Assembly: GCA_025677815.1 (NCBI GenBank)
Contig: JAIXMP010000053.1
Location: forward strand, 1 to 64,000
Direction: 5' to 3'
DNA: 64,000 nt
Source: Phascolomyces articulosus
Taxonomy: Eukaryota > Mucoromycota > Mucoromycetes > Mucorales > Lichtheimiaceae
How positions within the stretch are numbered: position 1 is the stretch's first letter; each line of letters starts with the position of its first letter. The translations under genes were made by a program, and so were the position numbers. The notes below the pieces were generated by a model. It was given only the letters and a program-made list of their open reading frames with translations. It was not told where the DNA came from and searched no databases. Shown here in pieces: positions 25,865-36,773 of this stretch.

Positions 25865-27104
25865 ATGTCTGGCAACTATCAACTTCTCGCAATGGAAAAC
25901 CCATTGTTGGACATTCAATGCAATGCTAACCAAGAAATCCTTGACAAGTATGGTTTGAAGGCCAACGATGCCATTTTGGCTGATGAATCCCACAAGGCTT
26001 TGTAAGTTTTCTTTTTTCTTTCATTAGAACGCGTTATATATAACAAAAAAAATAACATTCTAACCAATTAAATATATATATATATATATAAAGGTATGCT
26101 GAAATTGTTGAAAAGTTTGATGTTGTCTATGTTGCTGGTGGTGCTGCTCAAAACACAGCTCGTGGTGCTCAATACCTTTTGCCTCCTAACTCCACTGTCT
26201 ACATTGGTTGTGTTTCTGATGACAAGTATGCTACTGCCATGAAGGAAGCTGCCACTGCTGATGGTTTACGTACCAACTATCAAATCACCACCGAAGCCCC
26301 CACTGGTACTTGTGGTGTTTTGATCACTGGTCACAACCGGTAGAGTAAAATTTTCTTTTTTTATACAATTTATAAATATCAAGGTATTCATTCCCCCGCA
26401 CACGTGAAAACATGTAATAACATGATTTGTTATTTATAACTAGTTCCCTTGTTGCCAACTTGGCTGCTGCTGAAAAGTTCCAAGTGGAATTCTTAAAGAA
26501 GCCCGAAAACTGGTCCATTGTTGAAAACGCAAAGTACTACTACTTTGGTAGTTTCTTCGTCACTCACGATGGTGGTTATGCTTCTGCTATTGCTGTCTCT
26601 GAACACGCTGCCGCAAACAACAAGACTTTTGGTTTGAACTTGAGCGCTCCTTTCATTTCTCAATTCTTCAAGGAACGTTTGGATGCTGTTATCAAGAACA
26701 CTGACTTGTTGTTCGGTAACGAAGATGAAGCCCGTACTTACTCTACCGCTGCTGGTTGGGGTACTGATGATTTGAAGGAAATCGCCAAGAAGTTGTCTCA
26801 ATTGCCAAAGGGTAATGCTCGTCCTCGTACCGTTGTTATTACTCAAGGTGCTGATGAAACCGTTGTTGCTGTTGGTGATGCTGTCTCTGTCTTCCCTGTC
26901 ACCAAGGTGGAAGATAAGGATATTGTGGATACCAATGGTGCTGGTGATGCTTTCTGTGGTGGTTTCATGGGTTTGTTTGCTCAAGGTGTGGAAGATGCTC
27001 CTCGTTGTGTTGCTGCCGGTCATTACATTGCCAGCTTGTGTATTAAGCAAGTCGGCCCCACTTACCCCAAGGTCGGTGAACGTGAAGCTATCCCTAACTT
27101 TTAA
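25865..27104 (+). CDS. ADO1: Adenosine kinase
   Basis: Three exons (25865-26001, 26094-26339, 26444-27104) encode 347 residues, the usual eukaryotic length. This PfkB/ribokinase-fold enzyme phosphorylates adenosine to AMP with ATP and so removes the adenosine made by the methyl cycle. Visible evidence: the N-terminal MENPLLDIQC block, a GGAAQNTARGAQ substrate loop, and the C-terminal PfkB signature DTNGAGDAFCGGF near residue 290 with catalytic base Asp296. The 5'-most ATG in a good context (CATCATGTC) was used. Exons have more regular GCT/GTT/AAG codons than neighbouring genes, suggesting high expression. It converges on the copper ATPase. Confidence 0.95.
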
Positions 27105-27562
27105 ACTATAGTGTATTATTAGAAACAAAACATGTGTGATTCAACATCTACACACACATAAACATCACAATCTATATATTATAGAACACTCAATTCAATT
27201 ATATTCGTTTTAATACCACTCAATTTTTTCTTTTTAAATATGTTTATCTTTTCCTTTCCCTCCCATCCCCCTTTGTCTTTTGTACCATAAACCGTTTTCA
27301 ACAACCTGCTTTATGTAAAATATATATATATATATTTGATTTTATTTTCAAAAAAAAATAGTAATGAATGTACAAAATGATAATTAATGCAATGGATGAA
27401 ATTAGTATATAGAACGAGTAGGGGGCTGAGGGATTTGTTTTTAAAGATGAAAAAAAAAAGAATGAATGAATGAATACGGATGAATTATATGTAAAAAAAA
27501 TAAAGATAAGGAGTAGGAAGAAAAAAAAATACAAATGATGTGATGGATATGGATTTTGTTCC
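27105..27562. terminator. Convergent 3' region of ADO1 and the copper ATPase gene
   Basis: 458 bp between two stops facing each other. AT-rich with A and T tracts; presumably holds both polyadenylation regions. No further gene seen. Confidence 0.4.
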
Positions 27563-30500
27563 TTAAGGTTGTTGTTGAAGTAATGGAGAAGATGAAGAGG
27601 AAGAAGATGTTCTAGGGAAATTTTCCAAATCATAAGCTTGGTTACCCGTAGCAACAACATGATACCCATCTTGTCTATAAATACGTCGACATACATGTTC
27701 CCATGTACGACTAAAGAAACCTGGTAATTTGTTGGAAGCAGTCGTGGTATCATCGTCATCCACCAAAGTAGGTTTACGCCAGAACCATTTCAACATTAAA
27801 CTACTGACAACGACACTGGTAGAACTTGCTGCCATAGCTAAACCTGCCATCATTGGATGTAAATGATATCCCCAAGGCATAAAGATACCCATGGCCAAAG
27901 GAATACCAATCACATTATAAATACATGCCCACAATAAATTGATACGAATACGTCGAAAGATGGTACGTGATAAATCCAAAGCGGCCACCACATCCGAGAG
28001 ATCACTTTTCACCAATACCACATCAGCAGCTTCAATGGCAACATCTGTACCACTGCTCAAAGCAATACCCAAACTGGCTGCTGCCAAAGCAGGTGAATCA
28101 TTGATACCATCTCCTACCATGGCCACAACGGTTTGTTTTGATTTCTTGCTTTGCCAAAAAGAAGGTTTCTTTTGAATATCCGCTCCCAAAGGAACAAACG
28201 GTCGTGCCTGGATTTCTTGAACCAATTGTGTTTTGCCACTGGGAGAAACACCTGCGTGCACTTCTTCAATACCAACTTGTTGAGCAATCGATTGTGCTGT
28301 CAAGACATTATCACCTGTCACCATGGCTGTACGCATACCCATATGATGTAATGTGGCCACCACATTTTTAGCTTCCGGTTTGAGCACATCGGCCATTGAA
28401 ATATATCCTGCAACCACACCATTCCATCCAACAACAATGCATGTATGTCCTTGCGCCTCCTCTGTTTCAATTTCTTGCGCCTGGTCCAGGGTCAATAGAA
28501 TGCCATTATAATCCTCCAACCATCGCCGATTACCCACCAAAATCAAATGGGCTGAATGATCCCCTTGATGGGCAAGACCTGATAATAACGAGCTTCCTCC
28601 TTGGTCATGGACTTGTAAATGACATTCAATACCAAAACCAGTTTCACTCTTGAATCCTGAGACCGTGGCCAAATTTTCCAATACCTCAACATTGGCTAAA
28701 ACTTTGCCTTGGTTCACCACAGCTTTACCGACCAAATGTTCACTATGAGTTTCAGCAATAGCCGCCAATAACAACAATTGATCCTTGGTCATTTGATCTT
28801 GGATCCAACTTTGTGTTTTGGTCACTTGCAATTTGCCTTGCGTCAATGTTCCAGTTTTATCAAAGACAATGGTATTAACTCGTTGACCGTTTTCAAGGAC
28901 TGCGCCTCCTTTGAAAAGAACACCATTTTGTGCGCCTACGCCTGTCCCGACCATGACAGCGGTAGGGGTAGCTAAGCCCAATGCACATGGACAAGCAACA
29001 ATAATAACACTGATACACATCTTGAGACAAATAAAGAACCAATTGCCATCCGCTTCATTTTCAATTTCCATTTGAAGCATAGGGGGCATACGATCGACAC
29101 CTAACAAGACAACCAAAAGACCCCATATCACTAAGGTACTCATGCCCAATAAAATGACAGTAGGGACAAAATAACCTGCCACGACATCCGTAAAACCCTG
29201 AATAGGTGCCTTGCTTAATTGTGCATCTTCTACCAATTTCACGATTTGGCTAAGAGCGGTATCAGAACCCACACGTGTTGCTTGCATAATAAATGTGCCT
29301 GGACCATTGACTGTACCACCAATCACTGTATCGCCCACTTTTTTGATCACGGCATCAACTTCGCCTGTTACCATACTTTCATCCAATGTGGAGGAACCAG
29401 AATATACCGTACCATCGGTAGGCACCTTGTCGCCCGGTAATACCTTGAGTAAATCATCTTGTTGAATTAATTCCGAAGGAATTCGTTTTTCATTCGTCAC
29501 GGCATTGGTTTCTGGATCCAAGGTCAACATTAATGCCGTGGAAGGAGTAAGTGACATGAGTTTGGATAATGCGGAAGAAGATTGCCCCTTGGCTAAATTT
29601 TCCAATAATCGACCCATGGAAATGAAAGCAATCAACACGGCAGATGTTTCAAAAAAGACAGTCGGTGGATGACTTGCTTGCACACAGACGGCACGGAACA
29701 TGGACAAGATGGAAAAGATAAAAGCAGCCAATGTGGAAAGAGAGACCAAAACATCCATGGTAGGCGATCGATGTTTCATGGAAACCCACGCCGATTTCAA
29801 AAACCGTTTGCCCACACCAAATTGTACAGGAACAGTTAATACCAATTGCAAAATATCCGTCAAGTATAATCCGGGCAAAATATTGAGTGCATCAATGGCT
29901 TGTCGTCCCCAAGAAGTCATGGGCATTACCATAGCAATAAAAAATACAGGTATAGAGAAAATCAAGCTTTTCCATAACGCTGTACGCCATTCCTTGATTT
30001 CTCGAATCTTGGATAAACTTTCGAGTTGAGCATTTTTGGAATTATCAGAGATGAGGGCATCAAATCCCAAATCTTCAATCGCTTCCACCAAATTGCGAGG
30101 TCCCAGGACGGTATTGTCGTAATGAATAATGGCCAATTCTGTCATTAAATTGACAGCAATCGATTGGACACCGGGTATTTTGCCAACACCTGTTTCGATA
30201 CTATGGACACAACTAGCACACGTCATACCAAAAATTTGAAGTTGAACTGTATCATCTCGTTTTTGTATAATGGGTTTGGCTTCAAACCCAACATCTTCAA
30301 TCCATTCGGCAATTTGATCGAGTGTCGTAGTGGTTGCATCATATTCTACAGTGGTACGTTCTGCTAAGAGTGATACTTTAATAGAAACAATACCGGGTTG
30401 TGCACTGATGGACCGTTCAATACTGTTGACACAGGAGGCGCAAGTCATCCCATGTACTTCTAATTGTCCTGTGCTGGATGATGCTGTCGTCGTTGATATT

Positions 30501-31168
30501 GTTGTTGTTGTTGTCTTTTTCAACGTGGGGTTAGCTGTAGACGATGATTCCATAGAAATAATTGTATCCTCAGGATGACTCATCGTTGCTGTTGTTGTAG
30601 CGGTAGGCACATCAAATCCACAATCTTCAATCACTGTAACAATAGCCTCTTTTGAAAGTAGACTAGGGTCATGGACTACAGTTGCATTTTCGTCGGTCAA
30701 ACTCACATGGACCGATATAACACCAGGTAAACCTGAAAGTGCGTTGGTGATCGATTTTACACAGGATTGACAAGTCATACCTTCCACAGGCAATACGGTG
30801 GTGATGGAAACAGGTTGTTGAATGGTCTTTTGCAATGGCACATCGAAACCGCAGTCTTCAATCGTTTCAATCATGGTTGGTTGACTCAGCCGCGTAGCAT
30901 TATATTCAATAGAAACATTGGCTTCTTCAAGACTCACTTGAACAGAATGAATGCCGTCTAATTGATTCAGTGCCTGAGTAATGGATTTTACACATGACTG
31001 GCACGTCATGCCTTCAATGGGTAATGTCACACAGGTGGTATTCGTAGGTGCCATGAGTAATATATCGTCGTTGGTGTTGTTGTTATTGGTTGTTATTGTT
31101 GCTGTAGTATCGTAATGTTGGTCGGTGAATATTTCTTCAAGTGTATTATTGACAGTATGAGGTGCCAT
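27563..31168 (-). CDS. CCC2: Copper-transporting P1B-type ATPase (CCC2/ATP7 family)
   Basis: A single uninterrupted 1201-codon ORF. It pumps Cu(I) across the secretory-pathway membrane to load cuproenzymes and detoxify copper. Four N-terminal HMA metal-binding domains (roughly residues 45-110, 124-190, 235-300, 312-378) carry GMTCQSC twice and GMTCASC twice. The membrane channel motif is CPC in ACPCALGLATPT (about residue 726), the phosphorylation motif DKTGTLTQGK (about 769), TGDN (about 953) and GDGIND (about 1022). The nucleotide-binding SEHPL motif reads SEHLV (about 809): the histidine is kept but the proline is not. Many HMA genes in fungi have introns; this one has none in 3.6 kb, unlike its neighbours. 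The start is the first Met, 25 residues or so before a Thr/Asn-rich linker. Confidence 0.96.
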   Translation of the reverse strand: MAPHTVNNTLEEIFTDQHYDTTATITTNNNNTNDDILLMAPTNTTCVTLPIEGMTCQSCVKSITQALNQLDGIHSVQVSLEEANVSIEYNATRLSQPTMIETIEDCGFDVPLQKTIQQPVSITTVLPVEGMTCQSCVKSITNALSGLPGVISVHVSLTDENATVVHDPSLLSKEAIVTVIEDCGFDVPTATTTATMSHPEDTIISMESSSTANPTLKKTTTTTISTTTASSSTGQLEVHGMTCASCVNSIERSISAQPGIVSIKVSLLAERTTVEYDATTTTLDQIAEWIEDVGFEAKPIIQKRDDTVQLQIFGMTCASCVHSIETGVGKIPGVQSIAVNLMTELAIIHYDNTVLGPRNLVEAIEDLGFDALISDNSKNAQLESLSKIREIKEWRTALWKSLIFSIPVFFIAMVMPMTSWGRQAIDALNILPGLYLTDILQLVLTVPVQFGVGKRFLKSAWVSMKHRSPTMDVLVSLSTLAAFIFSILSMFRAVCVQASHPPTVFFETSAVLIAFISMGRLLENLAKGQSSSALSKLMSLTPSTALMLTLDPETNAVTNEKRIPSELIQQDDLLKVLPGDKVPTDGTVYSGSSTLDESMVTGEVDAVIKKVGDTVIGGTVNGPGTFIMQATRVGSDTALSQIVKLVEDAQLSKAPIQGFTDVVAGYFVPTVILLGMSTLVIWGLLVVLLGVDRMPPMLQMEIENEADGNWFFICLKMCISVIIVACPCALGLATPTAVMVGTGVGAQNGVLFKGGAVLENGQRVNTIVFDKTGTLTQGKLQVTKTQSWIQDQMTKDQLLLLAAIAETHSEHLVGKAVVNQGKVLANVEVLENLATVSGFKSETGFGIECHLQVHDQGGSSLLSGLAHQGDHSAHLILVGNRRWLEDYNGILLTLDQAQEIETEEAQGHTCIVVGWNGVVAGYISMADVLKPEAKNVVATLHHMGMRTAMVTGDNVLTAQSIAQQVGIEEVHAGVSPSGKTQLVQEIQARPFVPLGADIQKKPSFWQSKKSKQTVVAMVGDGINDSPALAAASLGIALSSGTDVAIEAADVVLVKSDLSDVVAALDLSRTIFRRIRINLLWACIYNVIGIPLAMGIFMPWGYHLHPMMAGLAMAASSTSVVVSSLMLKWFWRKPTLVDDDDTTTASNKLPGFFSRTWEHVCRRIYRQDGYHVVATGNQAYDLENFPRTSSSSSSSPLLQQQP

Positions 31169-31788
31169 GGTATTCTTTTACTACATAAAATAAACCGTCA
31201 TATATATATAATACACGATAAGGATCTCTTTGAGGAAAAGAAAAAAAAAAGGGAAAAAGAAGTGGGTGTCCCCCCTGTTATTATAGAGAACAAAAAGGAG
31301 AAGAAGTGTAAAAAAAACAAAAAGCAAGCTATGAGCAAGTTGTGCGACCAGTTTATTTTCGGCCCGCATAGAAAATGTGAGGTTCTATTTAGCCGTTTGC
31401 GTTTTGAGTTTTTTTTTTTTTTACCCGCATGCGTACCATTGTTTTTTCCTGCTTTCAAAATATTTTGTTTCAACTCTTTTTTAATATTACTTTACGGACT
31501 ATTCAATGAATTCATTGAATCGGAAACAAATAAGATAATTATCTTCCATCTTAATGCAGATAAGGAATCATTTCATAAAGGTAGAAAATAAACGATATAG
31601 ATTTTTATCAGGCCATAAAAATTATGGTAAATAGATTCATATGTGAACAAACGAAAGAAAAAAAGTATTTTTAATCAGATCTTTAGCGTAGCACAAAAAA
31701 CTGGATAAACTTTTGTTTCGGGATCGGCAATACATCTTGCCACCGTCCATTCAGACTCATTTTATTTGTAGTCAGTAGTAGTTTTTAT
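31169..31788. other. Spacer: promoter side of CCC2, 3' side of RAD52
   Basis: 620 bp with purine/pyrimidine tracts. ORFs on both strands here overlap each other and are tract-derived; no gene seen. Confidence 0.5.
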
Positions 31789-33213
31789 TTAATGACGTGC
31801 CTTGATAGACTTGCGTTGAGGTGAAGATGTTTCTAACCTAATAGAATGATGAAAATTGTATAAAAATCAAGTAAAATTAATTATATAAAGTAATATAAAT
31901 CCAAGAAGTGGGAGGGGGACATGATTAAGTCATTCAATAGAGCATGTGGTTTCTATCCTGTATATTGTGAAACTCACTTTCTTTTGTTATTGTTGTTGCC
32001 TTGAGAAATCTTATTCATAGTATTATCACCACTAGTTGACCATGAAAATCTTTATTTGAATTAGTCTTCCATCGTCATTAAACAAAAAAAAAGATGATCT
32101 TTTTCATTTACAAAAATGAAACTTACTTATATGCAGGATCATCTGAAACAGGCTGACTTTCGATGTCTGGTTTATCATAATCTTTTTCTTGTGCAATGAC
32201 TTCAGCATAAAATGCATCATCTCCTTCTATTTATTTATATATTTATATAAATATTGAGTAAACCTAATTTTTGTCAATAACAACTAAACTTAATTTCACT
32301 TACCCATAGAAAAACTACTATCATTTCTTGAAAGGGATGAACCTTTCAAAAGAGGTGCTTCATTGGGTGGTAATGGGCTTACGACGGGCATGTCAATGTC
32401 TTTATGATTATTATTGGAGATTGTTTTTTTGTTTTGGATTGGAGTAGTTGTCTTTTTTATTATATTTGAATTGGTTGTTGTTTTCACAGTAGTAGCTGAA
32501 GTAGTGGGTGTTTTATTCTTATTATTATTGTTTATGCCACTGCGTTGTTGCTGCGCTTGTGCTAATCGTGAAGTGGATCGAGTCAGTCGTGGCAGGGGTT
32601 TATTATTATTAATTGTATTATTATTATTAGGGGATGATGTTATCGAAGGTTGTTTTTGATTACTTTGTTGTGTTGGATTCACCAATGTAGCTGCAGATGA
32701 GAATGTGGATGCAGAGGAGGATGGAATACTAAAACTTTGCGGTTGTGGGTGTTGTTGTTTTTGAGGAGGAGGTAATGGTTGTATTTGATCTTGCTGTTGC
32801 TGTTGCTGTTGTTCTGGTTGAGCACATCTTTTATCACGATACAAGTTCTTTATATCAATATTAGGTAACTATTATATATATAATAAAAAGAAATAGGATT
32901 AAGTTCTTTCAGCCGGATTAACCTTGATCTACTCATCATTGAATAGTAATAATTACCCCTGGCTTTTTCACATATTGCATACGACTTGTATAATTTTTAT
33001 CATAGATACAATTGCCCAAGACATTCCCAAACATGCGTAATGCACGTTTTAATGCATCTGTAGCAGCTTCTTTTTTGGCCTAATATATACATATCCCCAT
33101 TTTTATATTTAATTAATATAATTAAAAAAAAACTTTAAACCAATATGTACATACCTTTTCCATCGCAGCACCTTTACTTTTACTATTTTCCATTTGACCA
33201 TATCCAACATCCT

Positions 33214-33249
<36 letters not shown>

Positions 33250-33823
33250 TTATTATCAAAAGTAACTTTTTCTTTTGTTCCTCAGATCCAAAATATATTA
33301 AATAGATATACTACCTCATGAAATGTGCCATCTTTCAGAGTAATTCTTACAATAGCAGAAACACCTACATCCACTCTTCCATCATGTTCGTCCATCTAAT
33401 TAATAATAAGTATATATGTAAATAATTATGGTATCCTAGTAATAAATATATATATATAAATCAACTTACAAAGTCAACAGTTAAACTTCGTAGTTCTGAA
33501 GTCCAACCATTAAACCCAAAAAGTTCATTGGCAAGGTGAATAGCCGATTGACCTTCAATATATGTAAATTTACCACCTAATACCAATATATTTAAATAAA
33601 TAAATGATTACCCATTCATTCATCGATCGATCGATCGATCCAGATCTCCCCTAATTAATTCATTAATAAATGGATCAAAATAACACTACGTACCAGGGCC
33701 AGTTCGTTGAGATAAAAATTCAGGACCTAATTGTCGTTTAAGATCATGATTTAACCGTTCGATTTCTTCCGGTGTAAATTCATGACGCTTATTCATTGCA
33801 AGTGGTTTTGAGAATGGAATCAT
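31789..33823 (-). CDS. RAD52: RAD52 recombination mediator / strand-annealing protein
   Basis: Nine exons: 33694-33823, 33470-33576, 33315-33395, 33155-33211, 32957-33079, 32304-32868, 32127-32226, 31978-32049, 31789-31837; 427 residues, in frame. The N-terminal two-fifths match the Rad52/22 DNA-binding ring domain: [66 protein letters not shown] and [20 protein letters not shown]. After it comes a long Gln/Asn/Ser/Thr-rich, probably disordered segment including a polyglutamine run, then a basic C terminus (RKSIKARH). The C-terminal part, which in other fungi binds RPA and Rad51, is not recognisable by eye. A second in-frame Met lies nine codons in. RAD51 is 1 kb away on the other strand. Confidence 0.95.
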
Positions 33824-33860
33824 GTAAAGTAAAAAAAAAAAATGAAAAAGTGAGGCACCA

Positions 33861-33870
33861 AAAACGCGAA
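33861..33870 (-). promoter_or_regulatory. Possible G1/S-type element upstream of RAD52
   Basis: TTCGCGTTTT on the minus strand, 38 bp before the RAD52 ATG. TTCGCG-type sites are bound by E2F/SBF/MBF-class regulators that drive replication and repair genes in other fungi. Its function here is inferred from motif and position only. Confidence 0.3.
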
Positions 33871-34109
33871 TTACTGGATTTAGAAATTACCTAGAAATAT
33901 ATTTAATTTAAAGTAACACAAAGGGGAGAAAGAAATCCTGCTGCTGTCTTGCTAATGACCAATTCTTTTATTATATTATATATAATAGGTATGAAGGGAC
34001 GAATGAAAAGGAAAGAACAATATACAAATTATATTCTATTAATATTGTATTATCATCATAATTATCTTGGGACGCAAAGAATGGATGGATGGTAATAGAG
34101 AGGTTTTTT

Positions 34110-34358
34110 TTAATGGGTTGTTTTCTTGTATTCCTTGCATTTACAAATACCACTACGACCACATTTTCCAAGAATATAATCAGCATCTACACCATATTCC
34201 TTGCAAATATCTTCACATAACGATTCTACCCGAGTGTCATTGAACTTGCTACAGTGTTCGTTTTTAGCGAGAGCAGCACTTCTTGCTTCTAATGGAATTG
34301 TTGAAGCATGGACAATGGAGAAAAGAGTAACCAAAGTAATAATAGTCGAAGTCTTCAT
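34110..34358 (-). CDS. Small secreted six-cysteine CS-alpha-beta (defensin-like) peptide
   Basis: 82 codons, no intron. An N-terminal signal peptide is clear (basic start, hydrophobic 6-16, likely cut after Ala18), followed by a short propeptide-like stretch and a 47-residue cysteine-rich part. Cysteines at 36, 48, 52, 66, 72 and 74 give C-x11-C-x3-C-x13-C-x5-C-x1-C. The CxxxC plus CxC pairs and the GxC before the fourth cysteine (GKC at 64-66) are the hallmark of the cysteine-stabilised alpha-beta fold of invertebrate, plant and fungal defensins. Antimicrobial or signalling activity is inference. The mature charge is only mildly basic. The gene sits alone between RAD52 and RAD51, with its own promoter in the 454-bp gap before RAD51. 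Confidence 0.75.
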   Translation of the reverse strand: MKTSTIITLVTLFSIVHASTIPLEARSAALAKNEHCSKFNDTRVESLCEDICKEYGVDADYILGKCGRSGICKCKEYKKTTH

Positions 34359-34812
34359 GATAGTATTCTTGTTATTGTTTTTTTTGAACGATGATGATGA
34401 GTAGGTAGCAGAAAGTAGAGAAGAAGAAGAAAAAGGATGAAAGAAATAAAAAAAAACCTCCTTTTTTTTTTACAAAGTATTTATATTATCCAACTAACTA
34501 ACTAGCTAACTAACGAATCCAATAGTTTAAACAACTCCGGTCTGTGTTAATTATCCTTTGCATTAGTTCCACACATGTCCATTTACTCGTTTATGTATTT
34601 TACTCCCCCTTACGCTTCTCATTACTGTCAGTCAGTCAATCAGTCAAGTTCCCCGTCTTTTCATAATATAAAAAAATGAACTTTTCCTTCTTTGGGAATT
34701 TCTATATTTCTAATTTATAAACTCATGCAGGCATAATAAAGAGACCCAGCGGGTCGTAGATTGTTGTCAATTTTTTTCTTTCTTTTCTGTTTTCTTTATC
34801 CTTTGATTTATT
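34359..34812. promoter_or_regulatory. Divergent promoter region, defensin-like gene / RAD51
   Basis: 454 bp between two starts facing away from each other. Holds CAGT direct repeats (about 34626-34646) and the perfect inverted repeat GACCC-AGC-GGGTC at 34743-34755, 57 bp before the RAD51 ATG. No coding potential seen. Confidence 0.4.
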
Positions 34813-36730
34813 ATGCCAGCTACAACAATACATAATTCTACAAGACGTAGTGGTGGTACTCATACTTTAACAGAAGAAGATGTAGCCGCTGCTGCTGATA
34901 TTATGATGAAAAATGATGATCAATTTATGGATGAAGAAAATGAACAAAAGGACTTGTTGGAAGAAGATGATGGTTCAGCAGGCGATTCAGTGACATTATT
35001 GGACTCTTTAGTTGTATGTATGCATGATATATGATTGATAATAATAACAAAGAGACCGTATATATAGTATATAAATAATATGCTAGTAATATATTAAACA
35101 ATGAACAATGAAAATAATATAATATTACAATAAAAACAATAGGAACATGGTATTGCTGCGGGTGATGTCAAAAAATTAAAAGAAGTTGGATTTTTCACTG
35201 TGGAATCCATTGCCTATTCTCCCAAAAAATCTCTTTTGACTATCAAAGGTCTTTCTGAAGCAAAAGTGGACAAGATTCTTAAAGAAGGTATTATAATACA
35301 TAAGCTACTATAAATATACTATTCTTGCTTCATTGTTTTTTTTATATATTAATTGCATACTATTATTATGAACCCCACTACCATCATCATATAATTCCTA
35401 TTTATAAAATATATTAGCAAGTAATATGGTAGACCTCGGTTTTACTACAGCTATGGAAGTGCATCATCGTCGAAATGAAATGATTCATATTACCACTGGT
35501 TCAAAAGAATTGGACAAGGTCTTGGGTGGTGGTATTGAAACAGGTTCTATCACTGAATTGTTTGGTGAATTTCGAACGGGTAAAACTCAACTTTGTCATA
35601 CTCTTGCTGTGACCTGTCAGGTATTATAGAAAACGTTTATTCACAGAATCATATATAGTGACCTCTTTATAAGAAATGAAAGAATGAATGATATGATGAC
35701 TAACCATATATTTTTTTTAATATATCCATCAGCTTCCAATTTCACAAGGAGGCGGTGAAGGAAGGTGCTTATATATTGACACAGAAGGAACTTTTCGTCC
35801 AAGTCGAATTCTAGCTGCTGCTCAAAGGTATATCATATTGTATCTAAATACTCTTACTCCTTTGTTTAATTTTGGTTATTCACATACGTCATCCATTATT
35901 CTACTATCTAATAGATTCAAATTGTCTACTGAAGATACATTGAACAACATTGCTTGTGCTCGAGCTTATAATGTGGACCATCAAATGGCTTTACTTGTTC
36001 AAGCAGCTGCATTGATGGCAGAAACTCGGTTTGTTTATCAATTATTTTTGGATATAACAGGGTTCTCTATATTCATTTATTATTGTTGTTGTTTTCTATC
36101 TTCTAATATGAGCTCAATTTTTATAGATTTGCTCTCTTGATTGTTGATAGTGCGATTGCATTATTCCGAACTGATTATTCAGGTCGAGGTGAATTATCTG
36201 CTCGTCAAATGCATTTGGCTCGTTTCCTTCGTAATTTACAAAGACTTGCCGACGAGGTATTCCATATATCAAAAAAAAAAAAAAAGAAAAAGCAAAAATC
36301 TAGAAAAACACATATAAAACAGGATCGACTAATTTTGATTGTTTTATAGTATGGTGTGGGTATTGTGATTACCAATCATGTGGTAGCTCAACCCGATGGT
36401 GCAGCCTCCATGTTTAATGCTGATCCCAAAAAACCAACCGGTGGTAATATCATTGCCCATGCTGCTTGTACAAGGTATTTAATATGTTATTTTTTTTATA
36501 TAAAATATAGGTGCCAAAATTTAATGACAATGAAATACATTGAATAGAAATTAACATCTCATTTATACAATCATAATATTATGTATTATTATATATTATA
36601 TAGACTTTATCTTCGAAAAGGTCGTGGAGAAAACCGAATTTGCAAAATCTATGATTCTCCTTCACTTCCTGAGACAGAAACCATGTTTGCTATTTCAGAA
36701 GAGGGTATCGCTGACGTTCGTGATGATTAA
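34813..36730 (+). CDS. RAD51: RAD51 recombinase
   Basis: Eight exons: 34813-35013, 35143-35287, 35418-35620, 35733-35827, 35915-36028, 36127-36256, 36350-36474, 36604-36730; 379 residues. It forms the nucleoprotein filament for homologous pairing. An acidic N-terminal extension precedes the helix-hairpin-helix domain ([20 protein letters not shown]). The RecA core has Walker [23 protein letters not shown], the [17 protein letters not shown] stretch in the L1 region, Walker B LLIVDSA, and an L2-region segment with [19 protein letters not shown]. The tail reads [20 protein letters not shown]. This is a full-length Rad51 rather than Dmc1: it carries the Rad51-type VVAQVDG-like L2 segment. It is divergent from RAD52 and tail-to-tail with the VTI1 gene, 43 bp between stops. 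Confidence 0.97.
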
Positions 36731-36773
36731 AAAAACCTACAATTATTGCGCATGCAGGTAAATGATCATTGTG

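Noticed and set aside
26493..27128. 211-codon ORF antisense to adenosine kinase exon 3
   Set aside because: Mirror of a codon-biased coding exon; no domain, no splice support.
30330..30578. Several plus-strand ORFs antisense to the copper ATPase
   Set aside because: All overlap an unambiguous 1201-codon ATPase gene and have no recognisable features.
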